A stretch of 64,000 nt of DNA from Incurvaria masculella. Its lineage: Eukaryota > Arthropoda > Insecta > Lepidoptera > Incurvariidae. Positions 45,001 to 55,985 of the stretch are shown here, piece by piece. Under the pieces are notes generated by a model that worked only from the letters and a program-made list of their open reading frames with translations, was not told the origin of the DNA and did no database searches. The stretch spans positions 248,001 through 312,000 of the forward strand of contig OX335650.1 of NCBI GenBank assembly GCA_946894095.1, written 5' to 3'. A program made the position numbers and the translations under genes. Position 1 is the first letter of the stretch. Each line of letters opens with the position of its first letter.

Positions 45001-48000
45001 CGTGGCTTTATCCTGTAGCCAGTTTTTAAATTGACTAAGTGATATAGGCCTTATCGGTTCTGGACCCGTTAGTGCTGTACTGGATCCTCTTTTGGCCAGT
45101 TCATCTACAGCGTCATTTCCCACAGAGCCACTGTGTCCTCTTATCCACTGCAGAGTTACATGATTGTTTCTCGCTACTTCTTCTAGGGCGCAATGATATC
45201 CAGAAATACATTTTGTAAGCTTTTAATAAGGATATTTAAAGAGGTCGATACAGCTTATATTATCTAAGTTTTGACTTATTAATGCCTGTCATTGCAATGT
45301 TTGTCAAAATACATAACATACTCTTGATCTTAGCTCTTGATCCATTCATATATCTGTGAACGACCCGATATTATAACGCTTTGCCCGTCACCGATGCGGC
45401 TTAGTAAGTGACCACCGTGAGCCCGAGAAAACTTTTCGATTACGGAGAATGCGGGTAAGCACAAATGAGATTGTTTATAGGCGGGCGGTAAGATTAGGGT
45501 TCCGCGGCAGATATGAGATGGAGGAGTTATTTGGGTCTGAACATAATGCGAAGGCGCTCCCGAGACACTCGGCCGCGCCGCCAGGCGCTGAGCACGCCTT
45601 TCATATATCTCTTGGGAGCATGCGGGTTAGGGATTTGTTTGCTTGAGAAGCCACCAATTTAATTTAACTTGGATTTCGGCGTTTTTCTTGCCCTGTGGCT
45701 TTTGCGATGATACCAGTAAAAATAATGCTGTTCAGTTTGGTATGCTTACATTTTCAATACAAGCTTTGTACATATTACATTGTCAGGTTAGACTACAGAA
45801 TAAGTACTTGGTTGGACTAGACATTGTACACACGATTATTTTTTTATGGAATGAAGAGAAGAGTTAAAATACAATCTCAATTTAGACAGTGCAAACACAT
45901 TATAAATAAATCTTAATCATTATTTGTATCCCCTGATTCCTACTTTATTTTCATAGATAGACTACCTGAATTACGTCGTATACATCGGTATAGGTACATA
46001 TTGTCACGGACAAAGACTGTCAGCCTGAAATACCCAGCATTGCGGATAAAATAAAAAACCGGTCAAGTGCGAGTTGGACTCGCAGACGAAGGGTTCCGTA
46101 CCATCGTACATGATTTAACAATAAAAAATCTCGTTTTTTGTATGTTTTTTTGTATGTATTTTACGTATTTGTTGTTATAGCGGCAAAATAAATACATACC
46201 TTGTGAACATTTCATCTGCCTATCTCTTACGGTTCATGAGATGCAGCCCTGTGACAGACGGACGGACGGACGGATGGACGGACGGACAGCGGACCATAGT
46301 AATAGGGTTCCGTTGGCACCCTTTGGGTACGGAACCCTAAAAACCACGGTCTATTTTAGTTTCTCAGTAAGGTAAGTAAATTGGTTTCCTTCGCGACGCC
46401 TCAACTTCTCACATTTTCAATGAGTATTTTACTTTCTTCTAATACTATGCGATTCTGTTTGCAAGGCTAGTGTGCACGTGCAACACATCTAACGTCTCTG
46501 AAAGCCATATTGACGCCCAACGTAAGGCATAAGAATTGTTGGTCAGAATCTCTTACAGGAATCTTATTCGTATATTATTATACAGGTTGCTCTCAAACCA
46601 TTGTACTCTTAATTTTCTGTAGGTGGTAGCATTTAAAGGATGTTTAAAGGATGAATATAATATTTTTTTTAGCTGTAAGAATAATAATGTGTTATGTATT
46701 TTGACACTCTTTGTTTAGAGGTCACTTTAGTAGTTCATGACAGAAATAATTGAATTAAAACGAAATCGTACAAAGTTTTCACAACTTTTTCATGTTGCAA
46801 CTGTAGTAGTGCCTCGCTGCGGCGACACGCTAGGTTCGGGTCTCCTCTTTCCCTAAAATATGGTTGACAGAGGCGATGGCTGAGCCCGGCCTGATGCTCG
46901 TGAACGGGTGCTGTTTGTGGGGACTGACTTGCTCCAATTGGCAACATGTTAAATGTCGGGCATGGTCTATACAAATAAACTGATATTTGTCATGAACTGT
47001 TGCATATGATATTAATTGTGTGTACTTTATACTTTTGTAAACTTAGACTAAGTGGACGTTGAAAAAAAAACCAGCGGAGTTTCTTGCCAGTTCTTCTTCG
47101 CTGGGATTGCCGAACTGGCTAATGATAAAATGATAAAATATGACAAATCCGAGTGCAGTGAACTGTCTATGGATGATGAATAAACAATAAAACAATAAAT
47201 AAGCCGGCCAACATCCGGCCAATTATTGAAAATAATACACCGTGCAAGACTGCGTACAAGCAAGCTACACTCAGATAATTATTTTTTTCTTATTTGAAAG
47301 CATTATATTATGACTTCAAACAGAACAACAGTTACAGATACAGATTACAATTTCTGGTATATACCTTCACGGCCTCCCTATAAGAAGAATTATCTACGTC
47401 AGTAGGTACTCTAGGAAATCCTGTTCCCACCCCACAGTTCTTTCCCTAGGCCTCCCCGCAGTGAGTAATAGTTTGTACTGCATCAAGTCCACTGCGCGCG
47501 TGACAGGAGGCTCCACGGCGTACTGCTGCAGGAAGGTCGCGTTGAGAATCTCCCGCAGCTCCGTCTCCACAGCCACCTCGTAGTAGTATGTACGATTTCA
47601 CCCACCTCAGCCTGCATCAAGTCCACTGCGCGCGTGACAGGAGGCTCCACGGCGTACTGCTGCAGGAAGGTCGCGTTGAGAATCTCCCGCAGCTCTGTCT
47701 CCACAGCCACCTCGTAGTAGTATGTACGATTTCACCCACCTCAGCCTGCATCAAGTCCACTGCGCGCGTGACAGGAGGCTCCACGGCGTACTGCTGCAGG
47801 AAGGTCGCGTTGAGAGTCTCCCGCAGCTCCGTCTCCACAGCCACCTCGTAGTAGTATGTACGATTTCACCCACCTCAGCCTGCAGCAAGTCCACTGCGCG
47901 CGTGACAGGAGGCTCCACGGCGTACTGCTGCAGGAAGGTCGCGTTGAGAATCTCCCGCAGCTCCGTCTCTACAGCCACCTCGTAGTAGTATGTACGATTT

Positions 48001-51000
48001 CACCCACCTCAGCCTGCATCAAGTCCACTGCGCGCGTGACAGGAGGCTCCACGGCGTACTGCTGCAGGAAGGTCGCGTTGAGAATCTCCCGCAGCTCCGT
48101 CTCCACAGCCACCTCGTAGTAGTATGTACAATTTCACCCACCTCAGCCTGCATCAAGTCCACTGCGCGCGTGACAGGAGGCTCCACGGCGTACTGCTGCA
48201 GGAAGGTCGCGTTGAGAATCTCCCGCAGCTCCGTCTCCACAGCCACCTCGTAGTAGTATGTACGATTTCACCCACCTCAGCCTGCATCAAGTCCACTGCG
48301 CGCGTGACAGGAGGCTCCACGGCGTACTGCTGCAGGAAGGTCGCGTTGAGAATCTCCCGCAGCTCTGTCTCCACAGCCACCTCGTAGTAGTATGTACGAT
48401 TTCACCCACCTCAGCCTGCATCAAGTCCACTGCGCGCGTGACAGGAGGCTCCACGGCGTACTGCTTCAGGAAGGTCGCGTTGAGAGTCTCCCGCAGCTCC
48501 GTCTCCGCAGCCACCTCGTAGTAGTATGTACGATTTCACCTACCTCAGCCTGCATCAAGTCCACTGCGCGCGTGACAGGAGGCTCCACGGCGTACTGCTG
48601 CAGGAAGGTCGCGTTGAGAGTCTCCCGCAGCTCCGTCTCCACAGCCACCTCGTAGTAGTATGTACGATTTCACCCACCTCAGCCTGCATCAAGTCCACTG
48701 CGCGCGTGACAGGAGGCTCCACGGCGTACTGCTGCAGGAAGGTCGCGTTGAGAGTCTCCCGCAGCTCGGTCTCCACAGCCACCTCGTAGTAGTATGTACG
48801 ATTTCACCCACCTCAGCCTGCATCAAGTCCACTGCGCGCGTGACAGGAGGCTCCACGGCGTACTGCTGCAGGGAGTCTCCCGCAGCTCCGTCTCCACAGC
48901 CACCTCGTAGTAGTATGTACGATTTCACCCACCTCAGCCTGCATCAAGTCCACTGCGCGCGTGACAGGAGGCTCCACGGCGTACTGCTGCAGGAAGGTCG
49001 CGTTGAGAGTCTCCCGCAGCTCGGTCTCCACAGCCACCTCGTAGTAGTATGTACGATTTCACCCACCTCAGCCTGCATCAAGTCCACTGCGCGCGTGACA
49101 GGAGGCTCCACGGCGTACTGCTGCAGGAAGGTCGCGTTGAGAGTCTCCCGCAGCTCCGTCTCCACAGCCACCTCGTAGTAGTATGTACGATTTCACCCAC
49201 CTCAGCCTGCATCAAGTCCACTGCGCGCGTGACAGGAGGCTCCACGGCGTACTGCTGCAGGAAGGTCGCGTTAAGAGTCTCCCGCAGCTCCGTCTCCACA
49301 GCCACCTCGTAGTAGTATGTACGATTTCACCCACCTCAGCCTGCATCAAGTCCACTGCGCGCGTGACAGGAGGCTCCACGGCGTACTGCTGCAGGAAGGT
49401 CGCGTTGAGAGTCTCCCGCAGCTCCGTCTCCGCAGCCACCTCGTAGTAGTATGTACGATTTCACCCACCTCAGCCTGCATCAAGTCCACTGCGCGCGTGA
49501 CAGGAGGCTCCACGGCGTACTGCTGCAGGAAGGTCGCGTTGAGAGTCTCCCGCAGCTCCGTCTCCACAGCCACCTCGTAGTAGTATGTACGATTTCACCC
49601 ACCTCAGCCTGCATCAAGTCCACTGCGCGCGTGACAGGAGGCTCCACGGCGTACTGCTGCAGGAAGGTCGCGTTGAGAGTCTCCCGCAGCTCCGTCTCCG
49701 CAGCCACCTCGTAGTAGTATGTACGATTTCACCCACCTCAGCCTGCATCAAGTCCACTGCGCGCGTGACAGGAGGCTCCACGGCGTACTGCTGCAGGAAG
49801 GTCGCGTTGAGAGTCTCCCGCAGCTCCGTCTCCACAGCCACCTCGTAGTAGTATGTACGATTTCACCCACCTCAGCCTGCATCAAGTCCACTGCGCGCGT
49901 GACAGGAGGCTCCACGGCGTACTGCTGCAGGAAGGTCGCGTTGAGAGTCTCCCGCAGCTCCGTCTCCGCAGCCACCTCGTAGTAGTATGTACGATTTCAC
50001 CCACCTCAGCCTGCATCAAGTCCACTGCGCGCGTGACAGGAGGCTCCACGGCGTACTGCTGCAGGAAGGTCGCGTTGAGAGTCTCCCGCAGCTCCGTCTC
50101 CACAGCCACCTCGTAGTAGTATGCCAACGAACCGGCACCCGCCTCCATTAAAAATGTGATGAGCAGGAAGTACGTGTACTGAAAGAACAAAATTGTATTG
50201 ATCAATTTAGTAAAGGATATAATGAACAACATATTGATTTGTCTACGGAAACACAAAGTGGAACATTGTTGATATTTTTATCTATTTAAGGTGGGCCTTT
50301 CCGCTTAACTCCCCATACAAACGTGGAAAGAAGATCATGCCCATAATTCTTATCGGCGATCCATATTTTTTTAAAAAAGCTTAATTTGATCGAAATTGAT
50401 GTCTGATGACTGTTGGCATTGTAAAATTATATCTGTTTTCGAAGTTACAAGGTCCTAAAGTTCGAAATTTTCGCGCACTTTTTATAAATAAGTTTGGACC
50501 TGGATTACTTAACGATAAAATTGAAAAATTAAAAATAGGTTAGTCATCAAACCTAGCTTGTTTCAAGAAGATTTGTGGTTTTTGTTTGATTGTTGACTAA
50601 AGCGTTCGTAATTTACTTGAAAAAGTTAATAAAAGTGCCCGCGAATGAGTTAGTCCCGTCGAGAATGGCCACCGTTGTCTTAATAATTTGAGGTTCAACA
50701 ACGCTACATTGAAGCTTTTTAATCATATTTTGTAAATAATCAGAAAAGGCTTTTGGTATAGACATTTGCCTTCAGTCGAGACCATTTTTTTTTCTGATTA
50801 CCTATTTTCAATATCAGATTAAAATTATTGGATGTAGATGTCGGCGAACCTCACATTATTGGAACTCGATTAGTTCATAATGCAATTGTGCTTACTAAAA
50901 AAATATTAAAACGGGTTTATTTGGATTTTGAGCAAAGCAGTTCCAATAACTAACTTGTTAAAAAAGAGATCCGACGGATAAACGACATCCAATTTAATGA

Positions 51001-52256
51001 CTTTAGTCGACAGTACATGATATATGAAAATAGAACAGCACTTACACATAGCAGGCTAGTTCTGTTCTCCTTCCTTAGGCCACAGCAGCCAAGTAAGCAC
51101 AATGGAATGCCCAGAGCACCCGCCGCAACTAGCAGATACGTGACGGCGACGTAGGTCGGTGTCGACAGAAGCGCCACGTATCGGTGCCGAGTCAACACTG
51201 TCCATACGCCCACCGCAAGCACGCCGCATCCTGCGAACTGAGATGAGATGCAGATTCAGGTTACCAGCATACGTGATGGCTACGTAGGTATGCGTCGACG
51301 CAGACCAGTGTAGGTGTGAGGGGTCGGCTCCCTAGCAGTAGAAAGCCGTATCCTGTGAACGGTTATGCAGAAAGGAGCCGAGTGACCAGCTGATACGCGA
51401 CGGCGATGTAGGTCATCGTCGACAGCAGCGCTAGAGCAACGGTTCCTCGCCAGCACGCCACATCCTACGAACTGCAATAAGAAACATAGCAAGGCTACCA
51501 GCGTGCATGCGTGATGGCGAGCGTGATGGCGCAGATGGTCAGCGTCGACAACAGCGCCAATGTTGTCGTGCCGGCTTAGGGCCATTCACACGCCCACTCC
51601 AAGCATCCTAAGAACTGTTATGCAAGGCATAGTCGAGACATGCGACTCATAGAGTTACATACCAGCAGATATGTAACGGCGCAGTTGGTCAGCGTCGGCA
51701 TCGCGCTGTTGATCCGCCCGCCCACTGCCAGTATGGCGGATACGATTGAGACATAGTCGCACCGCCAGAGGGTATTCGACGGCACAGTTGGTCATCGTCA
51801 ACATCAGCGCCACCACCGTTCAGAGTCAGCACTATCCAAAAGCTCACCACTAGTACGCCTCCGCATAATGTAAGGCATATAGCCGAGAGCTCCGACGTAG
51901 CCACACATTAGACGTAGCGGTGTCCTGACAGTGAGCCATGACCACAAAGATCAAAATAAGTCAGCCATTAGGAACTACGTGATTATTGTGTTCTCGGTAG
52001 CCACAAATGGTACCAGTGAAAATTCTTAATCTCAATAGTATAATATTGCATAGTGACTGTTAAGAACGTTACAACATCCACTAACAATAATATAATTTGC
52101 GCAGTTACACGAACTTACCATATACACTACGTTGAATATGTGCAAAACGCACTTCAAGAAGTTGACGCTGCAGCAGTCTTCGTCCCGCGACTTTTTCACT
52201 TTCGTCTTTTTGGTTGCTTCCAGCAGCGCCCCCGTGTCCTTCTTCACCCCACTCAT
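42060..52256 (-). CDS. CD151-like tetraspanin, 5 exons: 52256-52119, 51237-51046, 50178-50005, 44328-44176, 42203-42060
   Basis: All exon junctions are phase 0 with GT-AG introns, giving 266 residues. Exon 1 holds a basic cytosolic N-terminus (MSGVKKDTGALLEATKK) and the start of helix 1. Exon 2 completes helix 1 and carries helix 2 (AVGVWTVLTRHRYVALLS, LLGCCG). Exon 3 holds helix 3 and the start of the large loop (EAGAGSLAYYYE), with an N-glycosylation site NAT. Exon 4 carries the diagnostic CCG (about 171-173), PDSCC (about 196-200) and CGKRD. Exon 5 carries GCI and helix 4 (FLFSCCLYVKIKH). The CCG, PDSCC, CG-x-RD and GCI pattern and C-terminus are like vertebrate CD151, a partner of laminin-binding integrins. 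Three of its exons have copies in neighbouring introns. The start is the first ATG in frame; upstream codons are open but lack an ATG. Confidence 0.92.
42334..42656 (+). repeat. 'GGTTCCGTA/GGCCAAGTGCG' interspersed repeat, copy 5
   Basis: The best preserved copy: TTTTTAGGGTTCCGTACCCA at one end and GACTCGCACTTGGCCGGTTT at the other, with about seven TCCG units. It lies in tetraspanin intron 4. Confidence 0.9.
42890..43170. repeat. AT-only low-complexity, (AAT)n and (AATAA)n tracts
   Basis: Two simple-repeat blocks (about 42930-43000 and 43130-43165) bracket ordinary AT-rich sequence. Such tracts often mark LINE 3' ends. Here no coding part adjoins them. Confidence 0.5.
43400..43930 (+). mobile_element. 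Decayed LINE reverse-transcriptase relic
   Basis: Broken + strand frames give QHGFRSKVSTSSNL (QHGFR block), then SNPFEISFGMSQGSHLGPF (the GVPQGSHLGP block). The catalytic region between or after is lost. It lies in tetraspanin intron 4. Confidence 0.65.
44336..44400 (-). pseudogene. Partial copy of tetraspanin exon 4 in intron 3
   Basis: On the - strand it reads GCKSITPRCGKRDHLSNIHL and stops. This is the same as CKSITPRCGKRDHPSNIH of exon 4, with P to L. It ends only 8 bases before the true exon 4 begins, so the true acceptor lies immediately after the copy. Confidence 0.8.
44890..45205 (-). mobile_element. LINE RNase H domain fragment
   Basis: The - strand frame reads NNHVTLQWIRGHSGSVGNDA, then DELAKRGSS, then LTGPEPI. 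This is the W-x-x-GH-x-G-x-x-GN-x-x-A-D-x-LA block of retrotransposon RNase H domains (R1/Jockey/I type). The frame ends at a stop soon after. It lies in tetraspanin intron 3. Confidence 0.75.
46053..46344 (-). repeat. 'GGTTCCGTA/GGCCAAGTGCG' interspersed repeat, copy 6
   Basis: It runs from ACCGGTCAAGTGCGAGTTGG to GGTACGGAACCCTAAAAA. The GGAC tract contains a GGAT variant. Confidence 0.85.
46880..47205 (+). mobile_element. Probable LINE 3'-end fragment
   Basis: CCAGCGGAGTTTCTTGCCAG, TTCTTCTTCGCTGGG and the tail GAATAAACAATAAAACAATA look like LINE 3' ends common in Lepidoptera. The left part shares GATGCTCGTGAACGGGTGCT with an inverted block near 16000. Confidence 0.45.
47478..50004 (-). repeat. 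134-bp minisatellite derived from tetraspanin exon 3: 18 whole units and one truncated distal unit
   Basis: Read on the - strand, each unit has 105 bases identical or nearly so to the end of exon 3 (VAVETELRETLNATFLQQYA to AVDLMQAE). It then carries the splice donor GAG|GTGGGTG and about 29 bases of intron ending CATACTACTACGAG. Starts on the + strand fall at 47588, 47722 and so on every 134 bases to 49987. One short unit of 121 bases (48794-48914) has a 13-base deletion. With the real exon this makes 20 copies. Units differ at few sites (GAGAATCTC or GAGAGTCTC, CTCCACAG or CTCCGCAG). The leftmost unit lacks the donor. Confidence 0.95.
50005..50178 (-). CDS. Tetraspanin exon 3, source copy of the minisatellite
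   Basis: 174 bases, phase 0 at both ends. The acceptor is TTCTTTCAG|TAC and the donor GAG|GTGGGTG. Only this copy has the 5' part coding helix 3 (YTYFLLITFLMEAGAGSLAY). The repeated unit starts at CATACTACTACGAG inside this exon. Confidence 0.9.
50290..50689. mobile_element. Decayed TTAA-flanked MITE, copy 3
   Basis: It starts after TTAA at 50286-50289 with GGTGGGCCTTTCCGC and shares CTCCCCATACAAACGTGGAA, AGAAGATCATGCCCATAATT and GATGTCTGATGACTGTTGGC with copy 1. The right end is eroded. It lies in tetraspanin intron 2. Confidence 0.6.
51260..51885 (-). pseudogene. Array of about five decayed copies of tetraspanin exon 2
   Basis: On the + strand the exon block ATACGTGACGGCGACGTAGG, TCGGTGTCGAC recurs as ATACGTGATGGCTACGTAGG (about 51269), ATACGCGACGGCGATGTAGG (51393), a GCGCAGATGGTCAGCGTCGA version (51530), GTAACGGCGCAGTTGGTCAG (51673) and GACGGCACAGTTGGTCATCG (51778). 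Several copies also keep the exon's other end (GTATCCTGTGAAC, CATCCTACGAACTG, CATCCTAAGAACTG). Spacing is about 105-155 bases. Frames are broken. The array fills most of intron 1. Confidence 0.75.
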
Positions 52257-54388
52257 CTTTGGATATTTCTTCTCTTTCACCTCATATGGTTGCTTGTAGA
52301 GCTTTCTTTGGTTCCGTTCCAGGTAATGTCTGATGGGTTAGGCTTGAGTCTTCCTCAGGTCTCCTGGAAAGAAGTAAAGAAAGCTATGAGCATTAAAAAA
52401 ACCAAAAAAGTAAAGGCGATAACTAGGTACTAGCTAATTAGCTAAGTAAACAGAATATTTTTTTTATTTTAAAATACCAATCAATCAACAATATGGTTTT
52501 CCGATAAATACAGCATTATAAAAGTACTTATTTTGTAGAAATAATATTTTTGCACATATTGATCAATTGATCGCAGAAAAAAGAGATCCTGAAAGAGGAT
52601 CCCAAGAAAATTATGAAAGTCCACATTTTTTTCGGATGTTCATCCTTTCGCCGTATCATCATAACTGTACCTAATTACTAGATTGCTTTAGCATGGTTGG
52701 GAAATGATTTAAAAAAAAAACCAAATCCTGCAGACACAGATATTGATAGACTGATAGACCAGTGTCACATGTATAAAACAGTAAGTAAATTGGCATAGTA
52801 TTTTTTTTTCCAAAGCTAGTGGGGATAAGCCTTTGGACCGTTAGGACAACTCACTTGCTCCACTCCCCTTTCTCTAATCAGCCCAAGGCCAGCTACGAGG
52901 TACCGTCATTGCTCGCAGGAGGATGCTTGCCAGGTAACAATCCCCTGCAGTGCAGTTAACCAAATGATACTACGAGTCCGCCCTCAATGCAGCGGCCCAA
53001 AGGCCAAGCCGACGGAGGCTTCACCTGGCGCTGAAGTATCTGTAGTACCGCGACCCAGTCAGACACGTAGTTCTAACTCTCCGTTCCACAGAAGTCATAC
53101 AATAAATTTCGCTGCCATCAGCTTTTAGCGCGGACTGTAGTCCGCTGTTACCGGGCCAACTATTTCCCATTTAAAGAACTTGTCGGGCCCCGTATCTGCT
53201 TAAAACCGTTGTATTCTAATAGACCAGAGCTAGGTCGCCTTAACTGTTCTAAAACCTGGCCTGGAAGGTCAAATTTAAATTAAATTTCTTGGTATGTGTT
53301 CAGAACTTCACCTGGACAGGAGCGGTCACAGAACTTCACGCGTTCGAAGCGCATCACCTTCAACGGCACACTATAGGCATTGGCATTTGAAAGGAAAACG
53401 CACGTGGGTCAAAGTCCAAAGTCTGGCGTCTATATTGATGCCATTTGTACATACCTACGCAATCTGAGAGATTGGATTTACTTCGTAAGGAGTACCTGCA
53501 AGTGAATTTGTTCCGAATTTTCGTACATACGATTATAATTCACGTCGTGGTAGGTCACGTCAACCTTCAAGTCACTTTCCCGGGGGGTAGGCAGAGATGC
53601 TAGAGCGTAAGACGGTTCGATCACAGCAAGGTTTGCCATCTCTAAAATTTGGCAACCAGGACAAGACGTGAAAATACGCGTGAAAACCCCGGATTTTAGA
53701 GCCCAGAACCCGGACATGTCAACAGGTTTTTTAAACAGTCAGTCAATTTGTAAACCCGGACTACAATTGGAGCCCCGCCCGGACGCTCCCCGGATGCCCT
53801 CTAACTAAACTAAAACAAATCCGGGGAAACCCGGATGGATGGGAACCCTAATCACAGCACACGACACTTCCGCTCACTTTTGGTCTTTAATGTTCCATAT
53901 GGGAACCCAAGTCACGCTTCCATACGTCCCGTTTAGGCATCAGTTATTAATCGCCATTTTCATACCGGAATTCATTGCGTCGTTTACTCTATTTTCAGCA
54001 CTCACTCTTATGTTCGATCGCGGGAAAACATTCTTCCTAGGTATACAAACTCATTCACCTGTTCTAATCTTTAATTATTGAATCACCTTGAAAACCTATT
54101 ATATTGCTTCAATTAGGTTTTCTTGCACCAAATCTAATGTCAATTTGAAACTGTGATAATGCCTGCGTTCATTGGCAATGTAAGTACTTTGTTCTTCGGT
54201 TAAGTATGCATAAAGTTACATACTTAACTTGCTAGAGTCTAATAAGTATAGGTGAATGTGTTAATATTCGCCAGCAACTGAATACGCCAGTCGGCATCCT
54301 CTGTATAAGTACGTATATCAATATTCTTAAATGTACTTATATTAAATACAGATAAATGTATGTAAGGTATGATTTTGTTGTTATTGTC
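52257..54388. other. Region upstream of the tetraspanin
   Basis: AT-rich near the gene. Around 52800-53170 lies a GC-richer stretch of unclassified repeat-like sequence. Around 53560-53850 lies a repeat made of CCCGGATTTTAGAGCCCAG and CCGGGGAAACCCGGATGGAT blocks. I support no gene here. Confidence 0.4.
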
Positions 54389-54392
54389 TTAA

Positions 54393-54919
54393 GGTGGCCC
54401 AACCCGCTCATCTCCCCATACAAAAGGGGAAAGAAGATCACGCCCATATTTCTTGTCAGAGATGCAAAATTTTGCTCAAAATAGCTTTATTTGATCGAAC
54501 TATTGGCATTGTAAAATAATGTTTGGTTTCTAAGTTATAAGGTCCGAAAGTACGAATTTTTTGCGCGTTTTATACAATAACTTTGGAGGTGGATTACGCA
54601 ATGATAAAGTAAGAACATCTTAAAAAGATTAGTCATCAGACATAGGTTTTTTAATCAAGATTTATAAACTATTTGGTTTTTGTTAGATTTTTAACTACAG
54701 CGATCGTGGTTTACTTTTAGCTATAAGTCGTTTTGTAATTAAAATTTTCGTAAATCTTACCAAATCATACACTATGCACATTTTCTTTTTTGTGGACATG
54801 TTGCATCTTCCTCATCACGGAGACTGTCTTATTCTTTGAAACAGAGAAGGTCCCAGAGCGCAACAGCACGGTTTTGTACCGTGCCCGCGATTGAGTTCGT
54901 CCCGCCGGGTTGGGCCGCC
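54393..54919. mobile_element. TTAA-flanked MITE, copy 2 (best ends)
   Basis: Target duplications TTAA lie at 54389-54392 and 54920-54923. The ends are GGTGGCCCAACCCG and, inverted, GGCGGCCCAACCCG (13 of 14 match). The body is about 85-90% like copy 1 by eye. No ORF. Confidence 0.8.
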
Positions 54920-54923
54920 TTAA

Positions 54924-55517
54924 CAGGTTCTTTAGGAGATCGATGAGTAAAATTAAAAAAATTGCTTTCATGTAACGCGTCGTTTTGCACGATCCATCCG
55001 ATTAGACATTTCAAAGTCTGTGCCGCACCCGGACGCGTTCTTATTATTTTTTATTTTTTTTTCTTTAGTTAGAGCATCTTAACATGTAATGACACAAAAA
55101 CAAGCATAGTAACACAATAAAATACACAACAAGTCATTACACAACACCAGATGCCACAAAGTTCAAAAATATGGCATTTAAATAGCTGACAAAGTACCTA
55201 GGTGTCTATGTATTTTTTTTCCTTGTGCACTGAATAAAATACCTGCGATAACATGCAGAAAACATTAAGACTGCGATGTATTTGTATATGTAACCACTAA
55301 ACATATAAGTATTCATATAAAGATTATATAGTATATTTATACATATTGTTATTATATTATTATTGATATATTTAAACAAAAAAAAATGTCAATATAAAGA
55401 TAATAATATGATAATATGTACGCCTTCATAAATAAACAAACAATAAAGAGGACTGTCATTCCAAAATGTTTTTAATATATTTTTTAAACTTGGATAGTAA
55501 ACAATCTTCCTAATAGG
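54924..55517. other. AT-rich spacer
   Basis: Low-complexity A/T runs. I recognise no gene or repeat family. Confidence 0.4.
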
Positions 55518-55985
55518 AGCGGCTCGTAGCTCAAGAGCGCGGCGACTTGCCCTGGCATGCCAGAGGTCTTTTTTTTTTTTTTATGCGACCTGACATGGAT
55601 GGCTAATACCACACAACTACCGTTATGATATTAGCCCAATACACCACATTCCCGAAGGAATTAGGTGCCATGCCAGGACCTTCCCTTTATGAGCACGGCT
55701 ACATTGAACTGGATGGAAAACACGGAAAATTTTTCATTGCCGCTTCGACCATCTTTTCATCCAATGCGATGGTACCAACCCGGGCGGGCTTAAACCCTAC
55801 CACCTAGTAGGGGAAGGGGACCTACAGTTTTACATGGATTCCGAACCATGGAGCAGCTCTTATTCGTGACGAAATGCACTTATCGAACTCTGAAAGAGAA
55901 AGACAGTGGTGCAAGTTGGTATTGAACCCGGGCCTCTGGTACGCTAGGCCGGTCCCCGCGCCACTAGGCTACGAGCCGCTCGTAG
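55518..55985 (-). mobile_element. tRNA-headed SINE, full length, with a + strand head fragment at its tail
   Basis: On the - strand: a tRNA-like head (CTAGTGGCGCGG A box, GGTTCAATACC B box near 55930), body and tail ending in a T run at 55568-55580. At 55518-55567 a + strand tRNA head (GCGGCTCGTAGCTCAAGAGC, GCGGCGAC) is cut off by it. Confidence 0.8.

Noticed and set aside
45449..45646. 65-codon + strand ORF near 45.5 kb
   Set aside because: No motif, signal peptide or splice partner, and it lies inside the tetraspanin intron among LINE debris.
47482..50004. Repeat units as real alternative exons
   Set aside because: The 29-base stretch between exon parts is too short for an intron and has no good acceptor, and read-through shifts frame to a stop. 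Alternative donor use cannot be excluded without RNA.
47588..50116. Repeated + strand ORFs of 87 codons across the array
   Set aside because: They are antisense shadows of the 134-bp exon-derived units. The - strand matches tetraspanin and the + strand matches nothing.
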